Counted from the first letter of the stretch, positions 25,168 through 34,950 are shown. The stretch: DNA of 64,000 nt from Chryseobacterium sp. W4I1 (GCF_030816115.1 NZ_JAUSXQ010000001.1:3348001-3412000); one strand, 5' to 3'. Translations and numbers: made by a program. The notes: generated from the sequence alone by a model not told the origin.

Positions 25168-26040
25168 TTAACGCATCTGAACCTCTCTCTTATAGATATT
25201 ATAGGGCTGTAATCCTTCTTTCTGAACAATCATTTGTCCCAGTTGAGTACATGCATATCTGATAAACCCGTTAGCAATGTTAAAATTTCCTTCATTGGTC
25301 AAAAAGTAGACCGTCCGTGTGAAGGGATACTTCATTTCGCGGAGATTTGCGTAATCGGCAGTATATAATTTTCCTTTATCCTGTACCGGAAGAATTTTAA
25401 CCATTTCCCGAAGCTTTTCAGAGGTTTTATCATAGGGACGGCTGAAGGTATTAAGCCCTATCACTCCAATTTTATCCGGGTATTTGCTTAATTCTTCAAC
25501 AATATTCTGATTTCCTGGAATAATTGAAAATTTAAGATCTTTAGGTTGTTTTTTAAGCTTTTGTGCCACAAAGTTAAGATTGCTGGAATTGGTTCCGTCA
25601 AAAATAAAATTTTTGCTGTCAGATTCCAGTCCTTTATTTATTTCTTCCATAGAAATGTTTTCTTTCGGAGAATCTTTAGGAACAACAAATACTACTGCAT
25701 CTGCCGCAAATTTTGCAGGAAGGAATTTCAGGTCTACCTGTTCTTCATAGGTTTTAATCTCTTCAGTACTAAGATCTCTGGACATTACTGCTATTCTTGC
25801 TTTATCATTAAGCAAATCAAGAAATCCCAAATCTTCTTTCTTGGTTACAATTTTGATATGGGTATCAGGATAATTAATCATATATCCGTCTGCCAATGCT
25901 TCTGTAACACTTTTAAAAGATTCGTCGGTAAGTATCGTAAGATCTCCTTTATGATAAGACGGCGATTTGTCTTCTTTTTTGCAGCTTACTGCAGCAATGC
26001 TTATTATAGAAAGCAATGCGATTTTTAAACTATTTCTCAT
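25168..26040 (-). CDS. PstS-like substrate-binding lipoprotein
   Basis: 290 residues from the ATG at 26040 (MRNSLKIALLSIISIAAVSCKK) with lipobox AVSC, so a lipoprotein. The body resembles PstS phosphate-binding proteins: LTILTDESFKSVTEALADGY, ARIAVMSRDLSTEEIKTYE, VVFVVPKDSPKENISMEEINKG, FDGTNSSNLNFV and MKYPFTRTVYFLTNEG. No Pst permease or ATPase is adjacent, so it may not serve a classical ABC importer. It overlaps the 65-aa membrane protein by 11 bases, implying coupled translation, and follows tonB in a Ton-related cluster. Confidence 0.8.
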   Translation of the reverse strand: MRNSLKIALLSIISIAAVSCKKEDKSPSYHKGDLTILTDESFKSVTEALADGYMINYPDTHIKIVTKKEDLGFLDLLNDKARIAVMSRDLSTEEIKTYEEQVDLKFLPAKFAADAVVFVVPKDSPKENISMEEINKGLESDSKNFIFDGTNSSNLNFVAQKLKKQPKDLKFSIIPGNQNIVEELSKYPDKIGVIGLNTFSRPYDKTSEKLREMVKILPVQDKGKLYTADYANLREMKYPFTRTVYFLTNEGNFNIANGFIRYACTQLGQMIVQKEGLQPYNIYKREVQMR

Positions 26041-26227
26041 TTCCTGAATCTTTAATTCTTGAAACAGCTCTATAGATTCTAAATAGTCCATAAAGAATAA
26101 GCACTGCTCCTAACGGATAGGCAACAGCAGGCTCCAGAACCGTAAGGAAAAACTTGTAGACAATGACTACAATTCCCAGTACGATATAAAACAATCCTGT
26201 AACTAAGGATAACCAATTGAACATCAT
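26030..26227 (-). CDS. Small inner-membrane protein of the Ton-linked operon
   Basis: 65 residues with two hydrophobic helices (WLSLVTGLFYIVLGIVVIVYKFF and AVAYPLGAVLILYGLFRIYRAV) and a charged tail. The start is either of two adjacent ATGs (MMFNW). It overlaps the PstS-like gene (stop inside its first codons), typical of translational coupling. It lies behind a hairpin that follows tonB, so its expression may depend on read-through. Function unknown; small membrane proteins in this position are common in Flavobacteriia exbBD-tonB loci. Confidence 0.7.
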   Translation of the reverse strand: MMFNWLSLVTGLFYIVLGIVVIVYKFFLTVLEPAVAYPLGAVLILYGLFRIYRAVSRIKDSGNEK

Positions 26228-26251
26228 GTAACAAAAATACCAAAAAAAATA

Positions 26252-26279
26252 AAAAAGAGAAGCATAAGCTTCTCTTTTT
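26252..26279 (-). terminator. Terminator after tonB
   Basis: AAAAAGAGAAGC and GCTTCTCTTTTT form a 12-bp stem with loop ATAA and flanking A/T runs, 24 bases after the tonB stop. Confidence 0.8.
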
Positions 26280-26303
26280 ATTTATAATTTGAATAAATAA
26301 GTC

Positions 26304-27143
26304 TTATTCAAAGTTCATAGTGAACGGTACGCTATAGTAAGATCTTACGCTCTCCCCGTTTCTTTTCGCAGGAGTCCATTTTTTCAGTTTCTTAACTACA
26401 CGAATTGCTTCATTGTTGAAGTCGCTATTTGGAGATTTCTCTTCAATAGTAACCGCTGAAACTGTTCCGTCTTTTTCTACAACGAACTTAAGCTTAGCTT
26501 TAAGTGTACCTTCACCTCCTTCCATTAAAGAAGTATCAAAATTTTCCCCAAGGAATTTTCTCAATGCACCCATACCTCCAGGATATTCTGCAGACTGGTC
26601 TACATCTTTGTAGATCTCATTAGGATTATTTGTTTTTACTTCCGCTGTACTGGCTTTGTTACCGGTAGATGGCGGTGGTGGCGGTGGTGTATAAGCCGGA
26701 GCTTTTACCCCTTCCTGATTGTTCAAACCAGTCGTCGTTTCTAACTGCTTAGAAATTGGCGGCGGTGGGGTCTCAATCTTTGGAGCTTTTACAGGCTCCG
26801 GAACCACATTCTGAATCACCTCAATTTTCTCTTCTTCTTTTGGAGGAGGTGGTGGAGGTGGTTCTTCTTCTTTTGGCTGCTCAATAATTGGCTCATCTTC
26901 AATAATGTTTACCAGATCTGCCTTTACCTCCTGTTTCGGTGGTTCAGTAAGTCTCTTAATGGTAAGATAAATAAAAGGAGATAAAGCCGCAACCAGGAAT
27001 AATGCCGTTCCAACAATAAAAGATTTTGTCAGAAGTCTTGGATACTGATGTCTCAGATCATAGGCACCATATTCCTTGTTTCTATTTTCAAATACAATCT
27101 CGTCTAAAGTAAGATTCTGATTGTATACATTTTCATCTGCCAT
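26304..27143 (-). CDS. tonB: Energy transducer TonB
   Basis: 279 residues. The start MADENVYNQNLTLDEIVFENRNKEYGAYDLR is the Bacteroidota TonB cytosolic leader, then one transmembrane helix (FIVGTALFLVAALSPFIYLTI), a Pro/Glu/Lys-rich periplasmic spacer with several PPPPP runs, and the C-terminal TonB domain (SAEYPGGMGALRKFLGENF, KLKFVVEKDGTVSAVTIEE, PAKRNGESVRSYYSVPFTMNFE). It transmits proton-motive force from ExbB/ExbD to outer-membrane receptors. Fourth gene of exbB-exbD-exbD-tonB. Confidence 0.94.
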   Translation of the reverse strand: MADENVYNQNLTLDEIVFENRNKEYGAYDLRHQYPRLLTKSFIVGTALFLVAALSPFIYLTIKRLTEPPKQEVKADLVNIIEDEPIIEQPKEEEPPPPPPPKEEEKIEVIQNVVPEPVKAPKIETPPPPISKQLETTTGLNNQEGVKAPAYTPPPPPPSTGNKASTAEVKTNNPNEIYKDVDQSAEYPGGMGALRKFLGENFDTSLMEGGEGTLKAKLKFVVEKDGTVSAVTIEEKSPNSDFNNEAIRVVKKLKKWTPAKRNGESVRSYYSVPFTMNFE

Positions 27144-27166
27144 AGATATACAATTTTATGGTTAAA

Positions 27167-27739
27167 TTACTTTGTAGCTGGTGCAGCCGCAGCTCCATTA
27201 TTTCCAACTTTCTTGTCATAGATGGTTTTTTCCCAAGGCTTCACATCGGTAACCCCGTACTGCTCGCTTTTGGTAATGGCCATTTCGTCAAGAATATCTA
27301 CAAAGTTCTTATATACAGCATCGTCAGTCGGCTTAATGATCACGGTAAATTTCGTTTGATCTGCAGCTCTAGATTTTGCCTGCTGAATTATTTTTCTAAT
27401 TCCTTCTCTATCAAGAGTGGTTTCCATAAGAGTTTGGTCATTCAAGGAAGTAGCATCCTGCTGGTGCCAAAAAACTCTATTGTTTTTTCCTAATAAGACA
27501 GAAATCGAGTTAGAAAGTTTAATTTCTGTTGGAGGTGGTTTTTGTTTTTCATCTTTCGGTTTAGCCGGAAGACCCAAATCCATAACGTTCGGTTTACTAA
27601 ATGTGGTTGTGAACATAAAGAAGGTAATCAATAGAAAACCCAAGTCCACCATCGGAGTCATATCTACTCTGGTATTCTGCTTCTTGGAACGAACCTTGCC
27701 GCCCTTGCCGCCTTTTTCCTGTACTTGTACTTCTGCCAT
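27167..27739 (-). CDS. exbD: ExbD/TolR biopolymer transport protein (second copy in operon)
   Basis: 190 residues with one transmembrane helix containing the essential Asp: RVDMTPMVDLGFLLITFFMFTT. The N-terminus is Lys/Gly-rich and the periplasmic domain carries VFWHQQD and FTVIIKPTDDAVYKNFVDILDEMA, a form seen in Bacteroidota ExbD. It works with ExbB as a proton-driven motor for TonB. It is a close paralogue of the isolated gene at 46130-46654, which shares most of the membrane segment and the YGVTDIKPWEK-like end. Confidence 0.92.
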   Translation of the reverse strand: MAEVQVQEKGGKGGKVRSKKQNTRVDMTPMVDLGFLLITFFMFTTTFSKPNVMDLGLPAKPKDEKQKPPPTEIKLSNSISVLLGKNNRVFWHQQDATSLNDQTLMETTLDREGIRKIIQQAKSRAADQTKFTVIIKPTDDAVYKNFVDILDEMAITKSEQYGVTDVKPWEKTIYDKKVGNNGAAAAPATK

Positions 27740-27754
27740 TTCTAAATGATATTA

Positions 27755-28357
27755 TTATGGTTTACCTTCTTGTGATGTAATCAACCAGAATTTAAGAAAA
27801 TCAATATCTCTTAAACCTTCAAATAGGCTTTTAACTTTAGGATACTCAGTAGTAACGTCACCTTTGATTGCTAATTTGTAATCAGGATTTACGCTTAAAC
27901 TCTGTTGTACCCAGTCTACTAACTGCTTATTTGTACTATCCATAGGAATCCCAGTAGGACTCTTGAAACTTTTCTGATCCTCATCTGACAAATCGAGATA
28001 GCTTTTAAGTTGGCTCATAGGAACCCCAATTGCTTGTACTTTCTGAAATGCTGCTTTTTGCTGGTTGCTAAAAGTCATGTTGTACTTTTGCCCCATTTTG
28101 TCTAAAAGCTGTAATCTCTCTGATGCGTTGTCTACCGGCTGGAAATAGAATTTTCCGTCCGGAGTAGCGTTGATGGTCATCAAACTTGCATCTGGAAGTA
28201 ACTTCTCGGATATTGAAGATGGCGGTTTAATCTGCTCCACGTCAGGTTTTTTAAACTGAGTGGTCAATATAAAGAATGTAAGTAGTAGGAACGCAACGTC
28301 ACACATTGCCGTCATGTCCGTCACTACTCCATGTCTTTTTGGTTTGACTCTCGCCAT
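27755..28357 (-). CDS. exbD: ExbD/TolR biopolymer transport protein (first copy in operon)
   Basis: 200 residues starting MARVKPKRHGVVTDMTAMCDVAFLLLTFFILTTQFKKPD: a single transmembrane helix with the conserved membrane Asp in CDVAFLLL, then a periplasmic domain. It differs from the next ExbD (DMTAMCDVA versus DMTPMVDLG), which suggests that the two form a heteromeric stator pair. 15 bases separate it from the second exbD and 68 from exbB. It couples proton flow to TonB. Confidence 0.92.
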   Translation of the reverse strand: MARVKPKRHGVVTDMTAMCDVAFLLLTFFILTTQFKKPDVEQIKPPSSISEKLLPDASLMTINATPDGKFYFQPVDNASERLQLLDKMGQKYNMTFSNQQKAAFQKVQAIGVPMSQLKSYLDLSDEDQKSFKSPTGIPMDSTNKQLVDWVQQSLSVNPDYKLAIKGDVTTEYPKVKSLFEGLRDIDFLKFWLITSQEGKP

Positions 28358-28425
28358 TGTTTTGAATTATTTTTAATTAAACTTCTTTTAATTGGAATGC
28401 AAATTCCTTGCTATAAATTCAATGA

Positions 28426-29289
28426 TTAGTTGAATTCAGCAAAAGACTGCTGGATGCTCATAGCGATCTCGTCGATCTTATAAGTTAATCCGTCAATTTT
28501 AGAAGTAAAGTAATTGTAAAGGATAATTGCGATAGCTGAAGTACCAATACCTAAAGCTGTGTTGATCAATGCTTCAGAGATACCTGTAGAAAGTGCCGCA
28601 GCATCAGGAGTACCACCTCCAGAACCTAATGCGAAGAATGCTTTAATCATCCCGATTACTGTTCCTAAAAGTGCGATTAGTGTTGCTACTGTACCTAAAG
28701 TAGAAAGAATCATCATGTTCTTTTCCAACATTGGCATTTCAAGAGTAGTAGCTTCTTCGATAGCTTTGTTAAGAGCTACCATTTTCTGCTCTTTATTTAA
28801 TGTAGTATCATGAGAAAGAGCTTTGTAAGTAGTAAGACCTTCTTTCACTACATTACCTACAGAACCTTGTTGTCTGTCACACTCTTCTAGAGCCTCATCA
28901 ATTTTGTTTTGGTTCAATAAGTTTCTTACCTGAACTACAAAATTGTCTAGGTTTCCTTTTCCAGCAGCTTTACCTAGTACGAAATATCTTTCGAAAGAGA
29001 AAACGATTACTGTAATCATGAAAGTAATCAAGATTGGTACGATAACCCCTCCTTTGTAGATAATCCCTAAAAACGACTCTGGGTGAATGTCTTTTCCTTC
29101 AACACTTGAAAAAGCTACAGATCCACTTCCTAACTTTTCTGCATCTTTAAAGTTTCCTGGGTTCCCAAGAACAAATAAATAAATACAAACTCCTATAACG
29201 AATAAAATAGGAATAATAACAGCCGGGTTTAAACCTCCTGCTTTTCTAGCAACTACTTGCTCATCATTTTTTGAAACATTCATTTCCAT
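28426..29289 (-). CDS. exbB: ExbB/TolQ/MotA proton channel protein
   Basis: 287 residues with an extra N-terminal helix (AVIIPILFVIGVCIYLFVLG), as usual in Bacteroidota, then the three-helix MotA/TolQ/ExbB domain: GGVIVPILITFMITVIVFSFERY, EKNMMILSTLGTVATLIALLGTVIGMIKAF and ISEALINTALGIGTSAIAIILYNYF. It forms the pentameric channel around the ExbD helices. First gene of the Ton motor operon. Two start codons two residues apart (29289 or 29283) are possible. Confidence 0.94.
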   Translation of the reverse strand: MEMNVSKNDEQVVARKAGGLNPAVIIPILFVIGVCIYLFVLGNPGNFKDAEKLGSGSVAFSSVEGKDIHPESFLGIIYKGGVIVPILITFMITVIVFSFERYFVLGKAAGKGNLDNFVVQVRNLLNQNKIDEALEECDRQQGSVGNVVKEGLTTYKALSHDTTLNKEQKMVALNKAIEEATTLEMPMLEKNMMILSTLGTVATLIALLGTVIGMIKAFFALGSGGGTPDAAALSTGISEALINTALGIGTSAIAIILYNYFTSKIDGLTYKIDEIAMSIQQSFAEFN

Positions 29290-29339
29290 ATTTAACTAAA
29301 TTATATTGTTTTAAAATTTTACAAGGTGTAAATTAAAGG

Positions 29340-29347
29340 CAAAATTA
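29340..29347 (-). promoter_or_regulatory. exbB operon -7 box TAATTTTG
   Basis: Perfect TAnnTTTG on the minus strand, about 50 bases upstream of exbB. Confidence 0.55.
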
Positions 29348-29529
29348 ATTAAAATGCAAGAGTCTTAAATAAACATTTTGCATTTTTATGATAAAGAAAA
29401 TTTAATACGATTTCGATATAATAATTATTTTTAAATATTTTATTTATTTTACCCAATTTTAACATTTCAGTTAGAAATTTAAAAAAATAAGACCCTCATT
29501 TTTTTTAATTTGCCAATGTTAACTTTTTT

Positions 29530-32343
29530 TTAAATTACGATATTCACAATACGGTGATGCACGACGATGATTTTTTTGGGAGTTTTACCCTCTAAAATCG
29601 GCTGCATTTTTTCATCTGAAATCACCAAATCTTCTACCTCCTTAGCTGATAATTGAGCAGAAAGTGAAATTTTGAACTTCATTTTACCATTTACACTCAC
29701 TGGATACTCAATTTCATCTTCTACAAGGTAATCCTCGTTCAATACCGGAAATTTCTCAAATTCAACAGACTGCTTATTTCCCAATAGGCTCCAAAGCTCT
29801 TCACAGATATGTGGCGCATACGGAGAGATGATAACGGCTAAGGGTTCTAAAATATTGCGTTTGTTGCATTTTATTTTTTGAAGCTCGTTGACGGCGATCA
29901 TAAATGAAGATACGGAGGTGTTGAATGAGAAGTTCTCAATATCATACACTACCTTCTTTATTAAGGTATGCAAGACTTTATATTCTGCTTTTGTAGGCTC
30001 TTCATCAGATACTTCAAAAGTATCTCCGTCGAAATACAGATTCCAGAATTTTTTAAGGAAACCATACACTCCGCTTAATCCTTGTGTATTCCACGGCTTG
30101 GATTGCTCCAAAGGTCCCAAAAACATTTCATACAGCCTTAATCCGTCTGCTCCATATTCTTCACAGATATCATCAGGATTTACGACATTATATTTAGACT
30201 TGGACATTTTTTCCACTTCACGGCCTGTGATGTATTTCCCATCTTCTAAAATAAACTCGGCATCGGCGTAGTCTGGTCTCCAGGCTTTGAAAGCTTCCGT
30301 ATCCAATTCATCAGAGACTCCTTTTAATAAAGATACATCAACGTGGATGTTTTGAGTCTTATATTCGGCAGCCAAATTTTTGGAAACATACTGGTTCGTT
30401 CCGTCAATTCTATACACAAATGCACTCATTCCCAAGATCATCCCCTGGTTGATCAGTTTTTGGAAAGGCTCATCATTATTAATATAGCCCCTGTCTTTTA
30501 GGAACATGTTCCAGAAACGGGAATATAACAGGTGACCTGTTGCGTGCTCGCTTCCTCCAATGTATAAATCTACCTGTCCCCAATAATCTGAAAGGTCTTT
30601 ATTTGCGAAAACCTCATCATTTTTCGGATCCATATATCTAAGGAAATACCATGAGCTTCCTGCCCAACCCGGCATTGTAGATAATTCTAATGGAAATACC
30701 GTTTTATCATCAATCAGGTCTGTAGAAATCACCTTTTGATTAGCTTCATCCCATGCAAAGTCTTTTGCGTTTCCTAATGGTGGATCGCCGTCTTCAGTAG
30801 GTAAATATTTTTCCACCTCAGGAAGTTCGAGCGGTAAAGCAGAAACCGGAAGTGTGTAAGGCATTCCTTCCTTATAATATATAGGAACGGGCTCACCCCA
30901 GTAACGCTGTCTTGAGAAGATCGCATCACGTTGTCTGTAATTTGTGGTTCCGTGGCCAATTCCTTTGTTTTCTATTTCAGAAATTATTTTTGATTTGGCA
31001 TCATTATAATTTAATCCATTCAAGAAATCAGAGTTTACACAAACTGAATCTTTAGAGTCGAAAGATTTTTCCTGAATATCTTCATCAGTTTCTACAACTT
31101 TTTTGATATTGAGGTTAAATTTCTTTGCAAATCTGTGATCACGCTCATCATGGGCAGGAACGGCCATTACAGCACCCGTTCCATAACCCATCAATACGTA
31201 ATCTGAAATATAGATTGGCATTTTTTCTCCGCTGAAAGGATTGACAGCATAACTTCCCGTAAAAGCGCCGCTCACGTTTTTTACGTCAGACATCCTGTCT
31301 CTTTCGGTTTTTTTGGAGGTTTCTTCTATATAAGTATCTACTTCCGCTTTCTGAGCTTCCGTAGTAATGGTATCTACTAAAGGGTTTTCGGGAGCCAATA
31401 CCATAAATGTAGCTCCAAAAATAGTGTCAGGTCTGGTGGTAAATACCTCAACGATATCGTCATGGCCTTCTACTTGAAACTGCACCTGCGCTCCCTGAGA
31501 TTTTCCAATCCAGTATTCCTGGGCATCTTTCAGAGGCTGCGGCCAGTCTAATTTATTAAGTCCCTGTAATAATCTTTCAGAATAAGCAGAGATTCTCATA
31601 CTCCACTGCATCATTTTCTTTTGGAATACAGGGAATCCTCCTCTTTCTGATTTTCCGTCTTTTACCTCATCATTTGCCAATACGGTTCCCAAAGCCGGAC
31701 ACCAGTTTACGGTAGTCTCTGCTCTGTAAGCCAAACGGTAATTTAAAAGGACATCTTCTTTATCAAGGTCTGAGGAATCTTTCCATTCTTCTGCCGTGAA
31801 ATTGAGTTCGTCGTTTTGGTTGGCATTTAATCCCTCAGTTCCTTTTTCTTCAAAATGCTGGATCAAAGTCTGAATAGGCTCTGCCTTATCGGTATTTTTG
31901 TTATACCAAGAATGATACAGCTCGATAAAGATCCACTGCGTCCATTTATAATAGGATGCATCTGAAGTTCTCACTTCCCTGCTCCAGTCGAATGAAAAAC
32001 CAATCTTTTTTAACTGCTCTTCATATCTGTTGATATTTTCTTCAGTTGTGATTGCAGGATGCTGTCCTGTTTGGATGGCATACTGTTCAGCAGGAAGTCC
32101 AAAGCTGTCATATCCTACCGGATGGAGAACGTTGAATCCCTGATGTCTTTTATATCTCGCATAAATATCGGATGCAATATATCCCAGCGGGTGTCCCACG
32201 TGAAGTCCCGCCCCGGATGGATACGGAAACATATCGAGAACATAAAATTTAGGTTTGTCCGTTTTATCGGAGGTTTTGTAGGTCTGGTTTTCCTCCCAGT
32301 ACTTCTGCCACTTTTTTTCTATCTGCTGATGATCGTAAAACAC
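29530..32343 (-). CDS. leuS: Leucyl-tRNA synthetase (GTG start)
   Basis: 937 residues, normal for bacterial LeuRS, a class I synthetase. HIGH motif as HVGH in [14 protein letters not shown]; the CP1 editing domain (about 230-450) contains [19 protein letters not shown] and [22 protein letters not shown] is intact in [14 protein letters not shown]; the C-terminal anticodon domain has [13 protein letters not shown]. The start codon is GTG at 32343 ([16 protein letters not shown]) and no in-frame upstream ATG is seen. The leader contains a TTAGATG repeat also found between accB and accC. Confidence 0.97.
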   Translation of the reverse strand: MFYDHQQIEKKWQKYWEENQTYKTSDKTDKPKFYVLDMFPYPSGAGLHVGHPLGYIASDIYARYKRHQGFNVLHPVGYDSFGLPAEQYAIQTGQHPAITTEENINRYEEQLKKIGFSFDWSREVRTSDASYYKWTQWIFIELYHSWYNKNTDKAEPIQTLIQHFEEKGTEGLNANQNDELNFTAEEWKDSSDLDKEDVLLNYRLAYRAETTVNWCPALGTVLANDEVKDGKSERGGFPVFQKKMMQWSMRISAYSERLLQGLNKLDWPQPLKDAQEYWIGKSQGAQVQFQVEGHDDIVEVFTTRPDTIFGATFMVLAPENPLVDTITTEAQKAEVDTYIEETSKKTERDRMSDVKNVSGAFTGSYAVNPFSGEKMPIYISDYVLMGYGTGAVMAVPAHDERDHRFAKKFNLNIKKVVETDEDIQEKSFDSKDSVCVNSDFLNGLNYNDAKSKIISEIENKGIGHGTTNYRQRDAIFSRQRYWGEPVPIYYKEGMPYTLPVSALPLELPEVEKYLPTEDGDPPLGNAKDFAWDEANQKVISTDLIDDKTVFPLELSTMPGWAGSSWYFLRYMDPKNDEVFANKDLSDYWGQVDLYIGGSEHATGHLLYSRFWNMFLKDRGYINNDEPFQKLINQGMILGMSAFVYRIDGTNQYVSKNLAAEYKTQNIHVDVSLLKGVSDELDTEAFKAWRPDYADAEFILEDGKYITGREVEKMSKSKYNVVNPDDICEEYGADGLRLYEMFLGPLEQSKPWNTQGLSGVYGFLKKFWNLYFDGDTFEVSDEEPTKAEYKVLHTLIKKVVYDIENFSFNTSVSSFMIAVNELQKIKCNKRNILEPLAVIISPYAPHICEELWSLLGNKQSVEFEKFPVLNEDYLVEDEIEYPVSVNGKMKFKISLSAQLSAKEVEDLVISDEKMQPILEGKTPKKIIVVHHRIVNIVI

Positions 32344-32356
32344 TTTATTATAGATA

Positions 32357-32382
32357 TTAGATGTTAGATATTAGATGTTGGA
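32357..32382. repeat. TTAGATG repeat, copy A (leuS leader)
   Basis: 26 bases built from TTAGATG and TTAGATAT units. It matches 56256-56281 at 24 of 26 positions. Confidence 0.6.
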
Positions 32383-32409
32383 TTTTTTAAAATCTCCTTC
32401 TAATTTTCA

Positions 32410-32417
32410 CAAAAATA
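32410..32417 (-). promoter_or_regulatory. leuS -7 box TATTTTTG
   Basis: Perfect TAnnTTTG on the minus strand, giving a leader of about 60 bases that contains the repeat. Confidence 0.5.
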
Positions 32418-32477
32418 ATGAATTTAAAGGAAATGAAAATTTTAATTTTAATTAATTCTGGAATGCTTTTCAACAAA

Positions 32478-32501
32478 AAATCTCATCCGGGGATGAGATT
32501 T
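32478..32501 (-). terminator. Terminator after the lipocalin-like gene
   Basis: AAATCTCATC (32478-32487) pairs with GATGAGATTT (32492-32501) around CGGG. On the minus strand it is followed by TTTTTTG. Confidence 0.75.
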
Positions 32502-32523
32502 ATATTCAGTATGGAATGTATAC

Positions 32524-32997
32524 TTATTGAGGAATCCTCTTCATGGTATACGTTCTTGTTTTATATACAGTCGGGTCTTGAGTCTCTTCTCTTACCGAAA
32601 GATTTAAGGTTGTATCATCAAGGGTAATGATCTTACCGTTGGATGGCTCTACTGTCCCCTGGTATTTGATGACCACTGTTTTTGCACTTCTGTCATAAGT
32701 ATAGGTAAAGTTTCGGTCTGATGAAATAGCACATTGTGGAGTTGCCCCAATAAAATCCCATTCCGTTCTTTTTCCGGCTGCCTCAGTATTGAATCTCCAT
32801 CTGGATTCCTTCTGACAGTCGTTATACGTAATAAGATCTGAAACCGGATCTTCACCGACTTCTACTGTGGTAACCACTTCTTTAAGCGGCTGCCAAACCC
32901 CTACAAGAGGATATTCCATTGTATTATCGCCATCATCATTACATCCTGTAGCCACAAATAATGATAAACCTGCAAATAGTAATGCTAATTTCTTCAT
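32524..32997 (-). CDS. Lipocalin-like lipoprotein
   Basis: 157 residues from the ATG at 32997 (MKKLALLFAGLSLFVATGCND) with lipobox VATGC. The body is beta-rich: YPLVGVWQPLKEVVTTVEVGEDPVSD, WRFNTEAAGKRTEWDFIG, RNFTYTYDRSAKTVVIKYQG and TLNLSVREETQ. GxW near the start and this strand pattern fit the lipocalin-like domain widely present in Flavobacteriia lipoproteins. The family's ligand is unknown. It stands alone between leuS and the acyltransferase. Confidence 0.75.
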   Translation of the reverse strand: MKKLALLFAGLSLFVATGCNDDGDNTMEYPLVGVWQPLKEVVTTVEVGEDPVSDLITYNDCQKESRWRFNTEAAGKRTEWDFIGATPQCAISSDRNFTYTYDRSAKTVVIKYQGTVEPSNGKIITLDDTTLNLSVREETQDPTVYKTRTYTMKRIPQ

Positions 32998-33171
32998 ATA
33001 TAAAAATTTCAAGCGCTAAAATTATAATTTTTTTGATTTATAACACCATTATTTATGAAAAATTATTTACTTAATGCATATTTCTGCAAATTTTAAAACA
33101 GTAATCTTCAAAATCGCTATTATTTAACAAATAATGAATAAAGCAGGGCTGCTGTATTTTATTAAAAAAAC

Positions 33172-33179
33172 TATTTTTG
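33172..33179 (+). promoter_or_regulatory. Acyltransferase -7 box TATTTTTG
   Basis: Perfect TAnnTTTG, 15 bases upstream of the ATG at 33195. Confidence 0.55.
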
Positions 33180-33194
33180 TAGAAAGAAACAAAA

Positions 33195-34172
33195 ATGCAG
33201 GATATAACGAAAAATAATTTTGACTTCATACGTGTTCTCCTCGCTTTCATTGTCTTTCTGGGACATTTGGGAGCTTTAAGTGACTCGAGTCAGCTCACTT
33301 TTTTAACGCACAGTCCTGTAGAAGTTGCTGTTTTTTCGTTTTTTATTGTCAGCGGATTCCTTATTGCAAGGAGCTATGAGAGATCTTCCAGCCTGAAAAG
33401 CTATGTAAAGAAAAGATTCAACAGGATTGTTCCTGCCTATTTGCTGGTTGTATTTCTATGTACAACCCTTCTTAGCCTCGTAAGCACGCTCTCGTTTGCA
33501 GATTATTTCGGGAACATACAGGTTTATAAATATTTTTTCTGGAATTCAATTTTTATGAATTTCATGGCCCCTTCCCTTCCTGGAGTATTTGGTAATGAAG
33601 CAGTGAACGGAGCATTATGGACACTTAAGATTGAAATGTGTTTTTATTTTGCCGTTCCTCTGATTTTTTTGTTATTCGGAAAAAAAAATAAATACAGGGA
33701 TACTAGTTTAATTGTCTTGTATTTCCTTTCCCTGATCTTTCTTAATTACTTTGAAATAATCGGCAAGGCGGCTTTATCAAGACAACTACCTGGTTCACTG
33801 TGCTATTTCATTGGGGGAATGCTAGTTTATTTTCATTTTGACAAATTCATCAAGTATAAAAATATACTCTTTATTATCGCTATAATTACGGTCTGGATCG
33901 ATCTGTTTCTTCACATCAGGTTATTTTCACCCATCATGATCAGCATTATTGTATTGTATATTGCTTATTCATTGAAATTCCTGAATAACTTCGGGAAATA
34001 CGGAGATTTCACGTATGGCATTTATATCTTCCACTTCCCTATTATCCGTGTTTTTGCTACACTTGGACTTTTTGCAAATTACAATCCCTTTTTGATGAGT
34101 TTTGTATGTATGCTGGTTGTTATAGGAGTGGGAGTTGCATCCTGGCATCTTTATGAGAAAAAATTTTTATAA
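33195..34172 (+). CDS. Acyltransferase 3 family membrane protein
   Basis: 325 residues with about ten transmembrane helices. The N-terminus NNFDFIRVLLAFIVFLGHLGAL carries the Arg-x10-His signature of the acyltransferase-3 (OafA/NodX) family, followed by FIVSGFLIARSYERS, GALWTLKIEMCFYFAVPLIFLLF and FTYGIYIFHFPIIR. These enzymes transfer acyl groups, often O-acetyl, onto surface polysaccharide. First gene of a three-gene run with a glycosyltransferase, which supports a role in modifying LPS or exopolysaccharide. Substrate unknown. Confidence 0.9.
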   Translation: MQDITKNNFDFIRVLLAFIVFLGHLGALSDSSQLTFLTHSPVEVAVFSFFIVSGFLIARSYERSSSLKSYVKKRFNRIVPAYLLVVFLCTTLLSLVSTLSFADYFGNIQVYKYFFWNSIFMNFMAPSLPGVFGNEAVNGALWTLKIEMCFYFAVPLIFLLFGKKNKYRDTSLIVLYFLSLIFLNYFEIIGKAALSRQLPGSLCYFIGGMLVYFHFDKFIKYKNILFIIAIITVWIDLFLHIRLFSPIMISIIVLYIAYSLKFLNNFGKYGDFTYGIYIFHFPIIRVFATLGLFANYNPFLMSFVCMLVVIGVGVASWHLYEKKFL

Positions 34173-34194
34173 TTTTACCACAGTAAAAACATAA

Positions 34195-34950
34195 ATGAAA
34201 GACCTGGTCTCCATCATCACGCCCTGTTATAATTCTGCAGAATTCATCGAAGAAACGATACAATCTGTTCTCAACCAAACCTATGAAAACTGGGAATGGC
34301 TGATCACAGATGATCTTTCTAAAGATAATACCGTAGAGATCCTTAAAAAATATAATGACCCGAGAATAAAACTGGAAGTTCTGGAAAAAAACGGCGGTGC
34401 CGGAAATGCCAGAAACAAAAGCCTTGAAAGAGCTCAGGGCAGATATATTGCCTTTCTGGATTCCGATGATTTCTGGTATCCTGAATACCTGGAAACGATG
34501 ACGGATTATATGCAGGAAAACAATGCAGAGCTGGTTTACTGTAACTATTCCAGGTGTAATGAACAGCTGCAGCCTGTTTTAAAGGATTTCCTGGCCGATA
34601 AAGTGGTTACTTTCTCCAATCTTCTGAAGACCTGCAGACTGGCGCCGGTTTCTACGATGTATGATACCAAAAGAGTAGGAAAGTTTTTATTTCCGGTAAA
34701 AAGTAAGCGTGAAGATCATGTGATGTGGCTGAATCTTTTAAAGGTAATTCCTGAAGGTATGCCCATCAATAAAACACTGGCTAAGTACAGAATGCGGGAG
34801 AACAGTGTTTCCAGAAAGAAAAAGAACATCATCAAGGATCAGTATCTGGTGTATAAAGATTTTATGGGGTTTTCTACTTTAAAATCTCTTTATTATACAA
34901 CGAACTGGGCCGTGAACGGCTTTCTGAAATATTCTAAAATTTTTAATTAA
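34195..34950 (+). CDS. Family 2 glycosyltransferase
   Basis: 251 residues with the GT-A fold: VSIITPCYNSAEFIEETIQSVLNQTYENWEWLI, the nucleotide-binding DDLSKDNT, NGGAGNARNKSLERAQGRYIAFLDSDDFW (DSD metal motif), and a C-terminal part with REDHVMWLNLLK. It is similar to teichuronic/LPS side-chain enzymes that add sugars in inverting fashion, in the cytoplasm at the membrane. It starts 22 bases after the acyltransferase stop and ends flush against the next gene. Sugar specificity not determinable. Confidence 0.92.
   Translation: MKDLVSIITPCYNSAEFIEETIQSVLNQTYENWEWLITDDLSKDNTVEILKKYNDPRIKLEVLEKNGGAGNARNKSLERAQGRYIAFLDSDDFWYPEYLETMTDYMQENNAELVYCNYSRCNEQLQPVLKDFLADKVVTFSNLLKTCRLAPVSTMYDTKRVGKFLFPVKSKREDHVMWLNLLKVIPEGMPINKTLAKYRMRENSVSRKKKNIIKDQYLVYKDFMGFSTLKSLYYTTNWAVNGFLKYSKIFN

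Noticed and set aside
25546..26028. 160-codon open frame antisense to the PstS-like gene
   Set aside because: Rich in Phe/Ile/Cys with no domain sense, fully covered by a clear lipoprotein gene on the other strand.
32418..32627. 69-codon plus-strand frame opposite the lipocalin-like gene
   Set aside because: It overlaps the terminator hairpin and the 3' part of a real lipoprotein gene and has no domain features.
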